A stretch of DNA of 64,000 bases from Nocardioides sp. AX2bis (GTDB lineage Bacteria; Actinomycetota; Actinomycetes; Propionibacteriales; Nocardioidaceae). The notes below the pieces were generated by a model. That model worked only from the letters and a program-made list of their open reading frames with translations. It had not been told where the DNA came from and ran no database searches. The translations under genes were made by a program, and so were the position numbers. This document shows, piece after piece, positions 8,033 through 22,177 of the stretch; within the stretch, counting starts at the first letter, position 1, and every line of letters begins with the position of its first letter. The stretch spans positions 2,728,234-2,792,233 of the forward strand of contig NZ_LR733215.1 of NCBI RefSeq assembly GCF_902506435.1, written 5' to 3'.

Positions 8033-9541
8033 CTACGCCAGCTTCTCGAGGACCAGCTCGCGCACCCTGGCCGCGTCGGCCTGGCCCCGCATCTCCTTCA
8101 TGACCGCGCCGATCAGCGCACCGGCGGCGGCGTGCTTGCCGGCCCGGATCTTGTCGGCCACGTCGGGGTTGGCCTCGATCGCGGCGTCGACGGCGGCCGA
8201 GAGCGCGCCCTCGTCGGAGACCACGGCCAGGCCGCGGGCGGCCACGACCTCGTCGGGGGTGCCCTCACCGGCCACGAGGCCGTCGATCACCTGGCGGGCC
8301 AGCTTGTCGTTGAGGGTGCCCTCGTCGACCAGCGCCTGCACGCGCGCGACGTCGGCGGGGGCGACGCCGAGCGCGGCGATGTCCTTGCCCGAGTCGTTGG
8401 CGGCGCGCGCCAGCTCGCCCAGCCACCACTTGCGCGCGGCCTGCGGCGACGCGCCGGCGGCGACGGTCTCCTCGACCACCCCCAGGGCACCGGCGTTTTC
8501 GGTGTCGCGCATCTCGAGCTCGCTGAAGCCCCAGACCTCCCGCAGGCGCGCCCGGCGTACGGCCGGCGGCTCGGGCAGCGTGGCGCGCAGCTCCTCCACC
8601 CACTCGCGCGACGGCGCGACGGGCACCAGGTCGGGCTCGGGGAAGTAGCGGTAGTCCTCGGCGTCGGACTTCTCGCGGCCCGAGGTGGTGACCCCGGTGT
8701 CCTCGTGCCAGTGCCGGGTCTCCTGGAGGATCGACCCACCGGCGCCCAGGACGGCCGCGTGGCGCTGCATCTCGTAGCGCACGGCCCGCTCGACCGAGCG
8801 CAGCGAGTTCACGTTCTTGGTCTCGGTACGGGTGCCGAGCCCGCCCTCGTCCTTGGGCGCCAGCGACAGGTTGACGTCGCAGCGCAGCGAGCCCTGCTCC
8901 ATCCGCACGTCGGAGACGCCGAGGCCCAGCAGGATCTCGCGCAGCGCGGCGACGTAGGCCTTCGCGACGTGCGGGGCGCGGGAGCGGGTGCCCATCACCG
9001 GCCGCGTGACGATCTCGATCAACGGGATGCCGGCGCGGTTGTAGTCGACCAGCGAGTGGTCGGCGCCGTGGATGCGACCGGTGGCACCGCCGACGTGCAG
9101 CGACTTCCCGGTGTCCTCCTCCATGTGGGCGCGCTCGATCTCGACCCGGACCGTCTCGGTGCCGCCGTCCTCGGTCGGCACGGCCACGTCGAGGTAGCCG
9201 TCGAAGCAGATCGGCTCGTCGTACTGGCTGGTCTGGAAGTTCTTCGGCATGTCGGGGTAGAAGTAGTTCTTCCGCGCGAAGCGGCACCACTCGGCGATGT
9301 CACAGTTCAGCGCCAGGCCGATCCGGATCGCCGACTCCACCGCGGTCGCGTTGACCACCGGCATCGCCCCGGGCAGGCCCAGGCAGGTCGGGCAGACCTG
9401 CGTGTTCGGCTCGGCACCGAACTCCGTGGCGCACCCGCAGAACATCTTCGAGGCGGTGTTCAGCTCGACGTGCACCTCGAGCCCGAGGGCGGGGTCGTAC
9501 GCCGCGAGGACGTCGTCCCAGGCGACCAGGGTGTCGCTCAC
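8033..9541 (-). CDS. gatB: Asp-tRNA(Asn)/Glu-tRNA(Gln) amidotransferase subunit B
   Basis: A 502-residue subunit that binds misacylated tRNA and activates its carboxyl for amidation by ammonia channelled from GatA. The N-terminal cradle contains [10 protein letters not shown] and the zinc-binding Cys pairs (CGCATEF, CPTCLG). A C-terminal GatB/YqeY domain (from about residue 350) ends in a tail that contacts tRNA. GTG at 9541 overlaps the gatA stop by 4 nt. Presence of the full gatCAB set implies that Gln-tRNA, Asn-tRNA or both are made by the indirect route. It is the last gene of the gat operon, with the B12 riboswitch immediately downstream. Confidence 0.97.
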   Translation of the reverse strand: MSDTLVAWDDVLAAYDPALGLEVHVELNTASKMFCGCATEFGAEPNTQVCPTCLGLPGAMPVVNATAVESAIRIGLALNCDIAEWCRFARKNYFYPDMPKNFQTSQYDEPICFDGYLDVAVPTEDGGTETVRVEIERAHMEEDTGKSLHVGGATGRIHGADHSLVDYNRAGIPLIEIVTRPVMGTRSRAPHVAKAYVAALREILLGLGVSDVRMEQGSLRCDVNLSLAPKDEGGLGTRTETKNVNSLRSVERAVRYEMQRHAAVLGAGGSILQETRHWHEDTGVTTSGREKSDAEDYRYFPEPDLVPVAPSREWVEELRATLPEPPAVRRARLREVWGFSELEMRDTENAGALGVVEETVAAGASPQAARKWWLGELARAANDSGKDIAALGVAPADVARVQALVDEGTLNDKLARQVIDGLVAGEGTPDEVVAARGLAVVSDEGALSAAVDAAIEANPDVADKIRAGKHAAAGALIGAVMKEMRGQADAARVRELVLEKLA

Positions 9542-11070
9542 AGCGATCCTCCAGGGGTGGTCAGGGCGGGGGCGCGGTCCAGGAGCGGGCCGCCCCACTG
9601 CTGCGTCAGCAGGGCCTCGGCGGCGGCGCCGACGCGGTAGCAGCGGTCGTCGGCCAGCGCCGGGGCGAGGACCTGGAAGCCGGCGGGCAGCCCGTCCTCG
9701 TCGGCCAGGCCGCTGGGCACCGAGATGCCCGGGAGCCCGGCCAGGTTGGCCGGGATCGTCGCGAGGTCGTTGAGGTACATCGCGATCGGGTCGTCCAGCT
9801 TCTCGCCCAGCTTGAACGCCGTGGTGGGCGCGGTCGGCGAGACCAGCACGTCGACCTGCTCGAAGGCGGCGGCGAAGTCGCGGCTGATCAGGGTGCGCAC
9901 CTTCTGGGCCTGGCCGTAGTAGGCGTCGTAGTAGCCGCTGGACAGGGCATAGGTGCCGATCATGATCCGGCGCTTCACCTCGTCGCCGAAGCCGGCGTCG
10001 CGCGAGGCGCGCATGACCTGCTCGGCCGACGGGGAGTCGACGCCCTCGGGCAGCACCCGCAGGCCGTAGCGCATGGCGTCGAACTTGGCCAGGTTGCTGG
10101 AGGCCTCGGCCGGCAGGATCAGGTAGTAGGCGGCCAGCGCGTGCTCGAAGCTCGGGCAGGAGACCTCGACCACCTCGGCGCCGGCCCCGACGAGCAGGTC
10201 GACGGTCTCGGTGAAGCGGGCCAGGACACCGGCCTGGTAGCCCTCGCCGCCGAGCTCCCGGATGACGCCCACGCGGACGCCGGTCAGGTCGCCCTGGGCG
10301 CCCTGGCGGGCCGCGTCGAGCAGACCGGTGAGCGGCTGCACGACCGAGGTCGAGTCGCGGGGGTCGTGGCCGCCGACGACCTCGTGCAGCATCGCGGCGT
10401 CCTCGACGGTGCGGGTCACCGGACCGACCTGGTCCAGGGAGTTGGCCAGCGCGACCAGCCCGTAGCGGCTGACCGCGCCGTACGTCGGCTTCATCCCGAC
10501 GGTGCCGGTCACGGCGCCGGGCTGGCGGATCGAGCCGCCGGTGTCGGTGCCGAGGGCCAGCGGGGCCTGGAAGGACGCCACGGCGGCGGCCGACCCGCCG
10601 CCGGAGCCGCCGGGGATCCGGTCGAGGTCCCACGGGTTGTGGGTGGGGCCGTAGGCGGAGTGCTCGGTGGAGGAGCCCATCGCGAACTCGTCCATGTTGG
10701 TCTTGCCCAGGATCGGCAGGCCCGCGGCGCGCAGCCGGGTCACCACGGTCGCGTCGTACGGCGGGCGCCAGCCCTCCAGGATCCGCGAGCCGCAGGTGGT
10801 GGGCAGGCCCTGCGTGGCCAGCACGTCCTTGACCGCGACGGGCACGCCGTCCAGGGGCGAGGCCGGCTGCCCGGCGGCGCGCCGGTCGTCGGAGGCGGCG
10901 GCCTGGGCGAGCGCGCCCTCGGCGTCGACGTGGAGGTAGGCGCGCACGCTGCCGTCGACCGCGGCGGTGCGGTCGAGCGCGGCCTGCGTCAGCGCGACCG
11001 AGGTGGTCTCGCCGGCGGCCAGGGCGGCGGCGAGCGCGGCGGCGCTGCTGCGGGTGGCGTCGGTGCTCAC
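9538..11070 (-). CDS. gatA: Asp-tRNA(Asn)/Glu-tRNA(Gln) amidotransferase subunit A
   Basis: A 510-residue amidase-signature enzyme that hydrolyses glutamine and passes ammonia to GatB. The Ser-cisSer-Lys triad is visible: Lys in [11 protein letters not shown] (about residue 79), the Gly/Ser loop [12 protein letters not shown] with the cis-Ser, and the nucleophile in [13 protein letters not shown]. Length matches the family. GTG at 11070 overlaps the gatC stop and its own stop overlaps gatB, so all three subunits are made in a coupled series, as expected for a stoichiometric complex. Confidence 0.97.
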   Translation of the reverse strand: MSTDATRSSAAALAAALAAGETTSVALTQAALDRTAAVDGSVRAYLHVDAEGALAQAAASDDRRAAGQPASPLDGVPVAVKDVLATQGLPTTCGSRILEGWRPPYDATVVTRLRAAGLPILGKTNMDEFAMGSSTEHSAYGPTHNPWDLDRIPGGSGGGSAAAVASFQAPLALGTDTGGSIRQPGAVTGTVGMKPTYGAVSRYGLVALANSLDQVGPVTRTVEDAAMLHEVVGGHDPRDSTSVVQPLTGLLDAARQGAQGDLTGVRVGVIRELGGEGYQAGVLARFTETVDLLVGAGAEVVEVSCPSFEHALAAYYLILPAEASSNLAKFDAMRYGLRVLPEGVDSPSAEQVMRASRDAGFGDEVKRRIMIGTYALSSGYYDAYYGQAQKVRTLISRDFAAAFEQVDVLVSPTAPTTAFKLGEKLDDPIAMYLNDLATIPANLAGLPGISVPSGLADEDGLPAGFQVLAPALADDRCYRVGAAAEALLTQQWGGPLLDRAPALTTPGGSL

Positions 11071-11372
11071 TGCTCGTCCCCCAGGATCCGCGGCACCGAG
11101 AAGCGCTGCTGCTCGGTCTCGGGCGCGCCCCCGAGGGCCTGCTCCGGGGTCAGGCCGGGCTCGACGACGTCGGCACGGAAGACGTTGGTCAGGGGCAGCG
11201 GGTGCGAGGTCGGCGGCACGTCGTCGCCGGCGACCCCGGCGATGGAGGCCACCGACTCCAGGATCACGGACAGCTGGGGGGCGAGGTGGTCCAGCTCGGC
11301 GTCGTCGAGGTCGATCCGGGCGAGGTCGGCGAGGTGGCGCACCTCCTCGCGGGTGATCCGGGCGTCAGGCAT
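11067..11372 (-). CDS. gatC: Asp-tRNA(Asn)/Glu-tRNA(Gln) amidotransferase subunit C
   Basis: A 101-residue small subunit that wraps around GatA and stabilises the GatA-GatB complex. [17 protein letters not shown] at the N terminus and [13 protein letters not shown] near the C terminus are typical. I take ATG at 11372 because AGGA lies 8 nt upstream and the family motif begins within five residues. ATG at 11381 would add three residues but has no Shine-Dalgarno. First gene of gatCAB. Confidence 0.93.
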   Translation of the reverse strand: MPDARITREEVRHLADLARIDLDDAELDHLAPQLSVILESVASIAGVAGDDVPPTSHPLPLTNVFRADVVEPGLTPEQALGGAPETEQQRFSVPRILGDEQ

Positions 11373-11422
11373 GCCGGTCATCCTAGGACCGCGCCGCCGC
11401 TCGTTCCTCAGGGGCCGGTGCG

Positions 11423-11443
11423 TACAGTCAGTTGAAAGTTCAA
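11423..11443 (+). promoter_or_regulatory. Candidate wrbA promoter (-10 TACAGT) with overlapping inverted-repeat operator
   Basis: TACAGT at 11423-11428 is a plausible -10. Just downstream, 11432-11443 is TTGAAAGTTCAA, an inverted repeat (TTGAA/TTCAA, 2-nt centre) that would cover the transcription start. A further GTTCA half-site follows at 11444. The arrangement looks like a repressor site, for example of a MarR- or HxlR-type redox regulator. The regulator is not in this window. Confidence 0.45.
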
Positions 11444-11470
11444 GTTCATACCCCATCAGGAGGACGTCCC

Positions 11471-12070
11471 ATGACGAAGGTCGCCATCATCTACTACTCC
11501 GGCTACGGCGCGGTCCACGCGATGGCGCAGCGCGCCGCGCACGCCGCCGAGCAGGCCGGGGCCGAGGTGCGGCTGCGCCACGTCGCCGAGACCGCCCCCC
11601 GCGAGGCCGTCGAGTCCCAGGACGCCTGGAAGGCCCACGTCGACGAGGTCGCCGACCAGCCGACCGCCACGCCGGACGACATCGACTGGGCCGACGTGGT
11701 CCTGATGGGCTCGGGCACGCGCTACGGCCACGTCACCAGCCAGCTGCAGTCCTACATCGACACCCTCGGCCCCCTGTGGGGCGCCGGCAAGCTGGCCGAC
11801 AAGGTCTACTCGGCCTTCACCGCCAGCCAGACCCTGCACGGCGGCCAGGAGTCCACGCTCCAGGCGATGCACACCACGTTCGCCCACTTCGGCGGGATCA
11901 TCGTGCCCCCGGGCTACACCGACCCGATCAAGTTCGGCGCCACCGACGGCAACCCGTACGGCGTCGGCAAGGTCACCGGGGCCGGCAGCGACTTGACCGA
12001 CGACGACCACGCGAGCATCGACCACCTGGTCACCCGCTGCATCTCGGTGTCCTCGAAGCTCACCGCCTGA
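11471..12070 (+). CDS. wrbA: NAD(P)H:quinone oxidoreductase, WrbA family flavodoxin-like protein
   Basis: A 199-residue flavodoxin-fold FMN enzyme that reduces quinones by two electrons and so avoids semiquinone radicals. The FMN phosphate loop is YYSGYGAVHAMA (about residues 8-19), followed by GSGTRYGHVTSQLQ and the WrbA-typical GGQESTLQAMHTTFAHFG and GKVTGAG segments. ATG at 11471 has an AGGAGG Shine-Dalgarno at 11458-11463. It is monocistronic, lying between an inverted-repeat operator candidate upstream and a strong hairpin downstream. Confidence 0.93.
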   Translation: MTKVAIIYYSGYGAVHAMAQRAAHAAEQAGAEVRLRHVAETAPREAVESQDAWKAHVDEVADQPTATPDDIDWADVVLMGSGTRYGHVTSQLQSYIDTLGPLWGAGKLADKVYSAFTASQTLHGGQESTLQAMHTTFAHFGGIIVPPGYTDPIKFGATDGNPYGVGKVTGAGSDLTDDDHASIDHLVTRCISVSSKLTA

Positions 12071-12081
12071 GCCGAGCACCC

Positions 12082-12127
12082 GCAGCACCGCGACCCGCCA
12101 CCGTCCCCCGGTGGCGGGTCGTGCTGC
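12082..12127 (+). terminator. Rho-independent-like hairpin after wrbA
   Basis: An 11-bp perfect stem (12092-12102 with 12110-12120) continues outward through a 3-nt bulge into a second 7-bp stem (12082-12088 with 12121-12127). There is no U-tract, which is common for GC-rich actinobacterial terminators. It separates wrbA from the sigma factor gene on the same strand. Confidence 0.75.
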
Positions 12128-12190
12128 GTCCTGCCCAACCGAACCGGGGGTCCGCCGCATCTGGGAGGGTGACCGACCGAGGAGGTCCGG

Positions 12191-12704
12191 ATGCCCCGAT
12201 CCCCCAGCGACGACGAGTTCACCGCCCTGGTGCACGCCTCGTGGCCCTCGCTCTACCGCACCGCCTACCTCCTGGTGGGCGACCGCGGGGAGGCCGAGGA
12301 CCTCGTCCAGACCGCGCTCGCCAAGACCTACGCCTCGTGGTCCTCGGTGCGCGACGTCGCAGCCGCACCGGGGTACGCCCGCACCACCCTGGTCAACACC
12401 GCGACGTCGTGGTTCCGGCGCCGGTCGTGGAACGCCGAGTCGCCGCGCGACGTCCTGCCCGAGCGGGCCGGTCCCGTCGGCGACCCCGACGCCCGCCCCC
12501 TGCTGGTCGCGGCCCTGGCCACGCTCGCCCCGCGGCAGCGCGCGGTCGTCGTCCTGCGGTACTACGAGGACCTCTCCGTCGCCGAGACCGCCCGCCTCCT
12601 GGGCATCGGCGACGGCACCGTCAAGAGCCAGACCTCCGACGCTCTCGCCCGCCTGCGCACGCAGCTCGGCGACGCCGTCGTCCCCTCCTCCCTGGGAGCC
12701 ACCC

Positions 12705-12712
<8 letters not shown>
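12191..12712 (+). CDS. SigE-family ECF RNA polymerase sigma factor
   Basis: A 173-residue group 4 sigma factor with only regions 2 and 4. Region 2 (about residues 10-75) includes LYRTAYLLVGDRGEAEDLVQ. Region 4 (about 105-160) includes LAPRQRAVVVLRYYEDLS and the helix-turn-helix GIGDGTVKSQTSDALARLR. It directs RNA polymerase to a small stress regulon not identifiable here. ATG at 12191 has GAGGAGG at 12179-12185. Its 3' end overlaps the next gene by 8 nt, and that gene encodes a membrane-anchored protein with an anti-sigma-like layout, so the pair is probably a sigma/sensor module. Confidence 0.92.
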
Positions 12713-16709
<3,997 letters not shown>

Positions 16710-16774
16710 GCGCTCTTCGCCACGCAGCGGCCGGGTGGGCGTGTCCCGGACTGGAAGGCGTGTCGCCGGCCCGA

Positions 16775-18838
16775 TCAGGTCCCGGCGCCGTCGTGCAGGC
16801 GCAGGAACTCCAAGTGACGCTCGTACTGGTCCAGCACGTCGTCGATCAGCTGGGTCCGGCTGTAGCCCATCACGTCGTAGCCCTGGCCGCCGTCGCGCAG
16901 GTGCACCTCGAGGCGGGAGTAGCGCTCGTCGCCGCGGGGCGCCCACCCGCCGTACGCCGGGATCGGCTGGTCGCGGTGCTGGACCCGGTAGACGAAGGGC
17001 AGCTCGGCGCCGACGTCGGTGACCAGCTCGGTCCCGGGGTGGCCGTCCTCGTCGGGGCGGTCCACCACGTCGACGCCCACGCCCTGGCTGCGCAGCTCGT
17101 CGGCGACCTCCGCCAGCGCGGGGGCGACCACCGAGGCGAGGTAGTCGTCGGCCTTGGCGCGGTCCGGGAAGGTCATCACCCGACGAACCCGGGCCTGCCA
17201 CGGCACGTGGCTGGGCCGGCCGGTGGGTTCGGCGGACCCGCTGCGGCCGGACAGCATGCCCGGCAGCATCCCGGTCCTGCTCTCGGCGACCTGGCCCTCG
17301 ACCGACAGCGCCCGGTAGAGGCCCCACATCACCGGGACCAGCACCAGCGCGAACGGCAGCCCCACGATGATCGTGGCGTACTGCAGGGCGAAGATGTTGC
17401 CGGCCGCCAGGATCGCCAGCGTCAGCGCGCCGGTCGCGGCCGCCCAGAAGATCCGCAGCCAGGCCGCACCGTCGTCGGCGGTGGTCCGCAGCGTCGAGGA
17501 CAGGTTGGCCATCACCAGCGCGCCCGAGTCGGCGGAGGTGACGTAGAAAAGCAGGCCGACGAGGATCGCCAGGGTCGCGACCACCGGGAAGGCGGGGTAC
17601 TCCTGCAGCAGGGCCCACAGTCCCTCCGAGGGGTCGACGCCCTCCTCGATGACCGTCTGGAACGACGCGTTGCCTCCGCGGATCTGGTCGAGGGCCGCGT
17701 TGCCGAAGATGCTCACCCACATCACGATGTAGGTGAAGGGGATGATCAGGGCGCCGAGCACGAACTGCCGGATGGTGCGCCCGCGCGAGATCCGCGCCAG
17801 GAACAGCCCGACGAAGGCCGACCACGCCACCCACCACGCCCAGAAGAACAGCGTCCAGAGCCCCATCCAGCTGCTGTTGTCCTCGAAGGCGAAGGTCTGG
17901 TTGGTCATCTCCGGGAAGAGCCGGGCGTAGTCGCCGACGTTGAGCACCAGCGCGTCCAGCAGGTACGCCGTCCGCCCGGTCACCAGGATGAACAGGGCCA
18001 GGCCGATGGCCAGGAGCACGTTGACCTGGGAGATCACCTTGATCCCCTTCTCGACGCCGGTGGTGGCCGAGACGGCGGCGATCACGACCGCCAGGACGAT
18101 CAGCGCCGCCTGCGTGGCCAGTCCCTGCGGGAGGCCGAAGACGATGTTCAGCCCGACGTTGAGGCTGACCACGCCGATGCCGAGCGAGGTCGCGACGCCG
18201 AAGATCGTGCCGAGCACGGCGGCGATGTCGGTGGCGTGGCCGATCGGGCCATCGACCTTCTTGCCGATCAACGGGTACAGCGCGGAGCGGACCGCCAGGG
18301 GAAGGTTCATCCGGTAGGCGAAGTAGCCCAGGGCCATCCCCATCAGCGTGTACATGCCCCAGCCGGACAGGCCGTAGTGGAACAGCGTCCACACGGTGCC
18401 CTCGCGCGCGGCCTGGACCGTGCCGCCCTCGATCGAGGGCGGGTCGAGGTACTGCACCGCCGGCTCGTAGACGGAGTAGAAGATCAGGTCGGTGCCGATG
18501 CCGGCCGCGAACAGCATCGCGGCCCACGCCCCGGTGGAGAACTCTGGTCGCGAGTGGTCGGGACCGAGCCGGATCGAGCCGTACTTGGAGAACGCCAGGT
18601 AGACCACGAACACCAGCACCGAGGTGGTCAGCGCGATGTAGAACCAGCCGAAGCCGCTGGAGACCCGGCCGACCAGCGACTCCAACGTGTCGAACGCGTG
18701 CTCGGGAGCGGCCACGCACCAGATCGTCACCGCCAGGGTGATCAGCGCCGCCGGGACGAACACCGGCAGGTTGAGCCGGGAGGCGGGCTCCTCGGGGACC
18801 GGCCCGGCCACCCCGGGTCGTGAGTCGAGATCGGTCAT
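16775..18838 (-). CDS. BCCT-family choline/glycine betaine transporter with long C-terminal domain
   Basis: A 687-residue sodium- or proton-coupled transporter of trimethylammonium solutes. About 12 membrane helices fill residues 30-540, including the family-typical FFWAWWVAWSAFVGLFLARISRGRT. A hydrophilic C-terminal domain of about 150 residues resembles the osmosensing tail of BetT. Start ATG at 18838 is chosen because AGAGGAGAA ends 6 nt upstream; the in-frame GTG at 18856 would lie over that ribosome-binding site. It is the third gene after betB and betA, so choline is the likely cargo. A perfect 20-nt palindrome separates it from betA and may tune its expression. Confidence 0.92.
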   Translation of the reverse strand: MTDLDSRPGVAGPVPEEPASRLNLPVFVPAALITLAVTIWCVAAPEHAFDTLESLVGRVSSGFGWFYIALTTSVLVFVVYLAFSKYGSIRLGPDHSRPEFSTGAWAAMLFAAGIGTDLIFYSVYEPAVQYLDPPSIEGGTVQAAREGTVWTLFHYGLSGWGMYTLMGMALGYFAYRMNLPLAVRSALYPLIGKKVDGPIGHATDIAAVLGTIFGVATSLGIGVVSLNVGLNIVFGLPQGLATQAALIVLAVVIAAVSATTGVEKGIKVISQVNVLLAIGLALFILVTGRTAYLLDALVLNVGDYARLFPEMTNQTFAFEDNSSWMGLWTLFFWAWWVAWSAFVGLFLARISRGRTIRQFVLGALIIPFTYIVMWVSIFGNAALDQIRGGNASFQTVIEEGVDPSEGLWALLQEYPAFPVVATLAILVGLLFYVTSADSGALVMANLSSTLRTTADDGAAWLRIFWAAATGALTLAILAAGNIFALQYATIIVGLPFALVLVPVMWGLYRALSVEGQVAESRTGMLPGMLSGRSGSAEPTGRPSHVPWQARVRRVMTFPDRAKADDYLASVVAPALAEVADELRSQGVGVDVVDRPDEDGHPGTELVTDVGAELPFVYRVQHRDQPIPAYGGWAPRGDERYSRLEVHLRDGGQGYDVMGYSRTQLIDDVLDQYERHLEFLRLHDGAGT

Positions 18839-18859
18839 CGCTGTTCTCCTCTTCACCTC

Positions 18860-18879
18860 GCCGGCCCCGCGGGGCCGGC
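18860..18879 (-). terminator. Intercistronic 20-nt perfect palindrome between betA and the BCCT gene
   Basis: GCCGGCCCCGCGGGGCCGGC is fully self-complementary and lies in the 43-nt gap between the betA stop and the transporter start. It could act as a partial terminator or an RNA-stability hairpin in the bet transcript. No U-tract follows. Confidence 0.55.
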
Positions 18880-18881
18880 GC

Positions 18882-20615
18882 TCAGTGGACCTGGACGGTG
18901 CCGGGCCGCGCGTCGTTGCGCGGGTCCCCCTGCGGGTACAGCGGCATGCCGGTTCCGTGACGGTAGAACGGCACGTCCTCGGGCGCCAGTGGCGTGTTCC
19001 CGGCGATGAGGTCCGCGGCCTTCTCGGCGAGCATCATCACCGGGGCGTAGATGTTGCCGTTGGTGACGTAGGGCATCACCGAGGCGTCCACGACGCGCAG
19101 CCCCTCCACGCCGTGCACCCGCATGGTCGAGGGGTCGACGACGGAGTCCGGGTCGGTGCCCATCCGCGCGGTGCAGGAGGGGTGCAGCGCGGTCTCGGCG
19201 TCCGCCGCCACCCAGTCCAGGATCTCCTGGTCGGTGCTGACCCCGGGGCCGGGCGAGATCTCCCCGGCCGAGAACGGCGCGAACGCCGGCTGCTCGAGGA
19301 TGGTCCTCGCCGCGCGGACCATCTCGATCCACTCACGCCGGTCGTTCTCGGTCGAGAGGTAGTTGAACTGCAGCGCCGGGTGCTCGAAGGGGTCGGTGCT
19401 GCGGATCTTCAGGCTGCCCCGCACGTCGGAGTACATCGGGCCGATGTGCACCTGGTAGCCGTGCTCGGCGGCCGGCTGCGACCCGTCGTACCGGATCGCG
19501 ATGGGCAGGAAGTGGAACATCAGGTTCGGGTAGTCCACCCGGTCGTTGCTGCGCAGGAACCCGCCGGCCTCGAAGTGGTTCGAGGCCCCCACGCCCCGGC
19601 GGCCGAAGAGCCACTCGGCGCCGATCCGGGGCTTGTGACGGTGCTTGAGCCACGGGGCGATCGACACCGGCTGCTTCGCGGCGTGCTGGATGTAGACCTC
19701 CAAGTGGTCCTGCATGTTCGCGCCGACGCCGGGCAGGTCGGCAATCACGTCGATGTCGAGGCGCTTGAGCAGCTCGGGGTCGCCGATCCCGGCCAGCTGC
19801 AGCAGCTGCGGGGAGTTGATCGCACCACCGCAGAGGATGACCTCGCCGGCCTCGACGCTGCGCCGCGCGCCGCGCCGCCCCACGCCGCGCACGTAGTCGA
19901 CCCCGGTGACGCGGGGGCCCCCGGCCTCGCGGGCGACCCTCAGGCCGGTGACCTGCGCGAGCGTGTGGACGTCGAGGTTGGGCCGGCTCATCACCGGGTG
20001 CAGGTAGGCCTGGCTGGCCGAGAGGCGCCGACCGCGACTGACGTTGCGGTCGAAGGGCGCGAAGCCCTCCTGGCGGTAGCCGTTGACGTCGTCGGTCAAC
20101 GGGTGGCCGGCCTGCTGGACGGCCTCGAAGAAGGCCCCGAAGAGCGGCGACGACGCCGGCCCCCGCTCGAGCACCAGCGGCCCGGCACCGCCGCGCCACG
20201 CGTCGGCGCCCGCGGTGGTGGTCTCCATCCGCTTGAAGTACGGCAGGCAGTGGGCGTAGTCCCAGTGCTCCATCCCGGCGTCGGCGCCCCAGCGCTCGTA
20301 GTCGAGCGGGTTGCCGCGCTGGAAGATCATCCCGTTGATGCTGGAGGAGCCGCCGAGGATCTTCCCGCGGGCGTGGTAGACCGTCCGGCCGCCCATGTGC
20401 GGCTCGGGCTCGGAGGTGTACTTCCAGTCGTAGAGCCGGTTCCCGATCGGGTACGGCAGCGCGGCCGGCATGTGGATGAACGGGTCGAGCTTGGTGTCGG
20501 TGCGGCCGGCCTCCAGCACGAGCACCCGGGTGCCGGGGTCGGACGAGAGGCGGTTGCCCAGCGCGGAGCCGGCCGAGCCGCCCCCCACGATCACGTAGTC
20601 GTAGCGCTCGCTCAT
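18882..20615 (-). CDS. betA: Choline dehydrogenase (GMC oxidoreductase)
   Basis: A 577-residue FAD enzyme that oxidises choline to betaine aldehyde. The N-terminal dinucleotide fold is [22 protein letters not shown] signature 1 is [13 protein letters not shown] (around residues 87-99) and signature 2 is [15 protein letters not shown]. The catalytic His region HPSCTARMG and the C-terminal [13 protein letters not shown] are present. ATG at 20615 overlaps the betB stop in ATGA. With betB and a BCCT transporter it gives choline uptake and two-step conversion to the osmoprotectant glycine betaine. No betI repressor is adjacent. Confidence 0.93.
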   Translation of the reverse strand: MSERYDYVIVGGGSAGSALGNRLSSDPGTRVLVLEAGRTDTKLDPFIHMPAALPYPIGNRLYDWKYTSEPEPHMGGRTVYHARGKILGGSSSINGMIFQRGNPLDYERWGADAGMEHWDYAHCLPYFKRMETTTAGADAWRGGAGPLVLERGPASSPLFGAFFEAVQQAGHPLTDDVNGYRQEGFAPFDRNVSRGRRLSASQAYLHPVMSRPNLDVHTLAQVTGLRVAREAGGPRVTGVDYVRGVGRRGARRSVEAGEVILCGGAINSPQLLQLAGIGDPELLKRLDIDVIADLPGVGANMQDHLEVYIQHAAKQPVSIAPWLKHRHKPRIGAEWLFGRRGVGASNHFEAGGFLRSNDRVDYPNLMFHFLPIAIRYDGSQPAAEHGYQVHIGPMYSDVRGSLKIRSTDPFEHPALQFNYLSTENDRREWIEMVRAARTILEQPAFAPFSAGEISPGPGVSTDQEILDWVAADAETALHPSCTARMGTDPDSVVDPSTMRVHGVEGLRVVDASVMPYVTNGNIYAPVMMLAEKAADLIAGNTPLAPEDVPFYRHGTGMPLYPQGDPRNDARPGTVQVH

Positions 20616-22138
20616 GACGCGTCTCCCTCGCTCGGTCCGAACCAGCCCTGGGGGACGGGGCGGGTGTTGTGCCACACGTGCTTGGTCTCGCGGTACTCGT
20701 CCAGGCCGGCCAGCCCGAGCTCGCGACCGACGCCGCTCTGCTTGTAGCCGCCCCACTCGGCCTGGGGCACGTACGGGTGGTAGTCGTTGATCCAGATCGT
20801 GCCGTGGCGCAGCCGCGCCGCGACCCGCTCGGCGCGCCCGGCGTCGCGGGTCCAGACCGCGCCCGCCAGGCCGAAGATGGTGTCGTTGGCGATCGAGACC
20901 GCGGCGTCCTCGAGACCGTCCGCGTCCGCGCCGGTGAAGGTCTCGACGGTCAGCACGGGTCCGAACGACTCGTCCTGCACGCAGCTCATGTCGGCCGCGC
21001 AGCCGTCGAGGATCGTGGGCCGGTAGAACCAGCCCCGGTCGTACGCCTCCCCCTCGGGCCGCGACCCACCGGCCCGGAGGACCGCGCCCTCGGCGAGGCC
21101 GGCCGCGACGTAGGCCTCCACCTTCGCGCGGTGCGCCTCGGAGATGAGCGGGCCGGTCTCGGCGTCGTCGTCGAAGGGACCGCCGAGCCGGATCTGCTCG
21201 GTGCGCGCGACCAGGGCCTCGACGAACTCGTCGTGGATCGAGTCCTCCACGACCAGCCGGGCGCCGGCGGAGCAGACCTGGCCGGAGTCGAGGAAGACCG
21301 CGGTCAGCGCCATGTCCAGCGCGGTCTCGAGGTCGGCGTCGGCGAAGACGATGTTGGGGTTCTTGCCGCCGAGCTCGAGGGCGACCTTCTTGACGGTCTC
21401 CGCGGCCGAGGCCATCACGCGACGCCCGGTGACCAGGCCGCCGGTGAAGGAGACGAGGTCGACCTCGGGGGCCGTGGTGAGCGTCGGCCCGACCCGATCG
21501 CCGGCACCGAGCACGAGGTTGGCGACGCCGTCGGGCAGCCCGACGTCGGTCAGCGCGCGCATCAGCCAGATCGCGGTCGACGGCGTGAGCTCGCTGGGCT
21601 TGAGCACGAAGGTGTTGCCCGCGGCCAGCGCCGGGGCGACCTTCCAGGAGGTCTGCAGCAGCGGGAAGTTCCACGGGGTGATCAGCGAGCACACGCCGAC
21701 CGGCTCGTGGACGACCTTGCTCACGACGTCGGGCATGCCGGTGTCGACCACGCGGCCGGCGTCGGCCTGCGCCAGCCCGGCGTAGTGGCGGAAGACGCCG
21801 ACGATGTCGTCGACGTCGAGGCGCGACTCCAGCATCCGCTTGCCGGTGTCGAGCGACTCCAGCCGGGCGACCTCCTCCTTGTCGGCCACGAGCCGGTCGG
21901 CCAGGCGGTGCAGCAGGGCGGCCCGCTCGGGCGCGGGCGTACGCGGCCAGGGACCGTTGTCGAAGGCGCTGCGCGCGGCCACGACGGCCGCGACCGCGTC
22001 CTCGGCGGTGGCCTCGGAGACCTCCGCGACGACCTGGGTGGTGTCCGCGGGGCAGCGGACCTGGCGCGTGGAGCCGTCGGAGGCGTCGCGCCACCGACCG
22101 GCGATGAAGAGCTCGGGCACCCCCTGACGCAACCGCAC
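20612..22138 (-). CDS. betB: Betaine-aldehyde dehydrogenase family protein
   Basis: A 508-residue NAD(P)-dependent aldehyde dehydrogenase placed upstream of choline dehydrogenase, so betaine aldehyde is the probable substrate. The substrate-channel segment [13 protein letters not shown], the catalytic Glu in [10 protein letters not shown] and the nucleophilic Cys in [12 protein letters not shown] are intact. The late ESFGPVLTV and [21 protein letters not shown] blocks are typical of the BADH/gamma-aminobutyraldehyde subgroup. GTG at 22138 is used; a second GTG at 22120 (VPELFIAG) is possible and neither has a strong Shine-Dalgarno. It overlaps betA by 4 nt. Other amino-aldehydes could also be substrates. 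Confidence 0.9.
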   Translation of the reverse strand: MRLRQGVPELFIAGRWRDASDGSTRQVRCPADTTQVVAEVSEATAEDAVAAVVAARSAFDNGPWPRTPAPERAALLHRLADRLVADKEEVARLESLDTGKRMLESRLDVDDIVGVFRHYAGLAQADAGRVVDTGMPDVVSKVVHEPVGVCSLITPWNFPLLQTSWKVAPALAAGNTFVLKPSELTPSTAIWLMRALTDVGLPDGVANLVLGAGDRVGPTLTTAPEVDLVSFTGGLVTGRRVMASAAETVKKVALELGGKNPNIVFADADLETALDMALTAVFLDSGQVCSAGARLVVEDSIHDEFVEALVARTEQIRLGGPFDDDAETGPLISEAHRAKVEAYVAAGLAEGAVLRAGGSRPEGEAYDRGWFYRPTILDGCAADMSCVQDESFGPVLTVETFTGADADGLEDAAVSIANDTIFGLAGAVWTRDAGRAERVAARLRHGTIWINDYHPYVPQAEWGGYKQSGVGRELGLAGLDEYRETKHVWHNTRPVPQGWFGPSEGDAS

Positions 22139-22177
22139 CGGAGCGGTCAGGTCAAACCGGGTCCCCGCGACGGTGAC

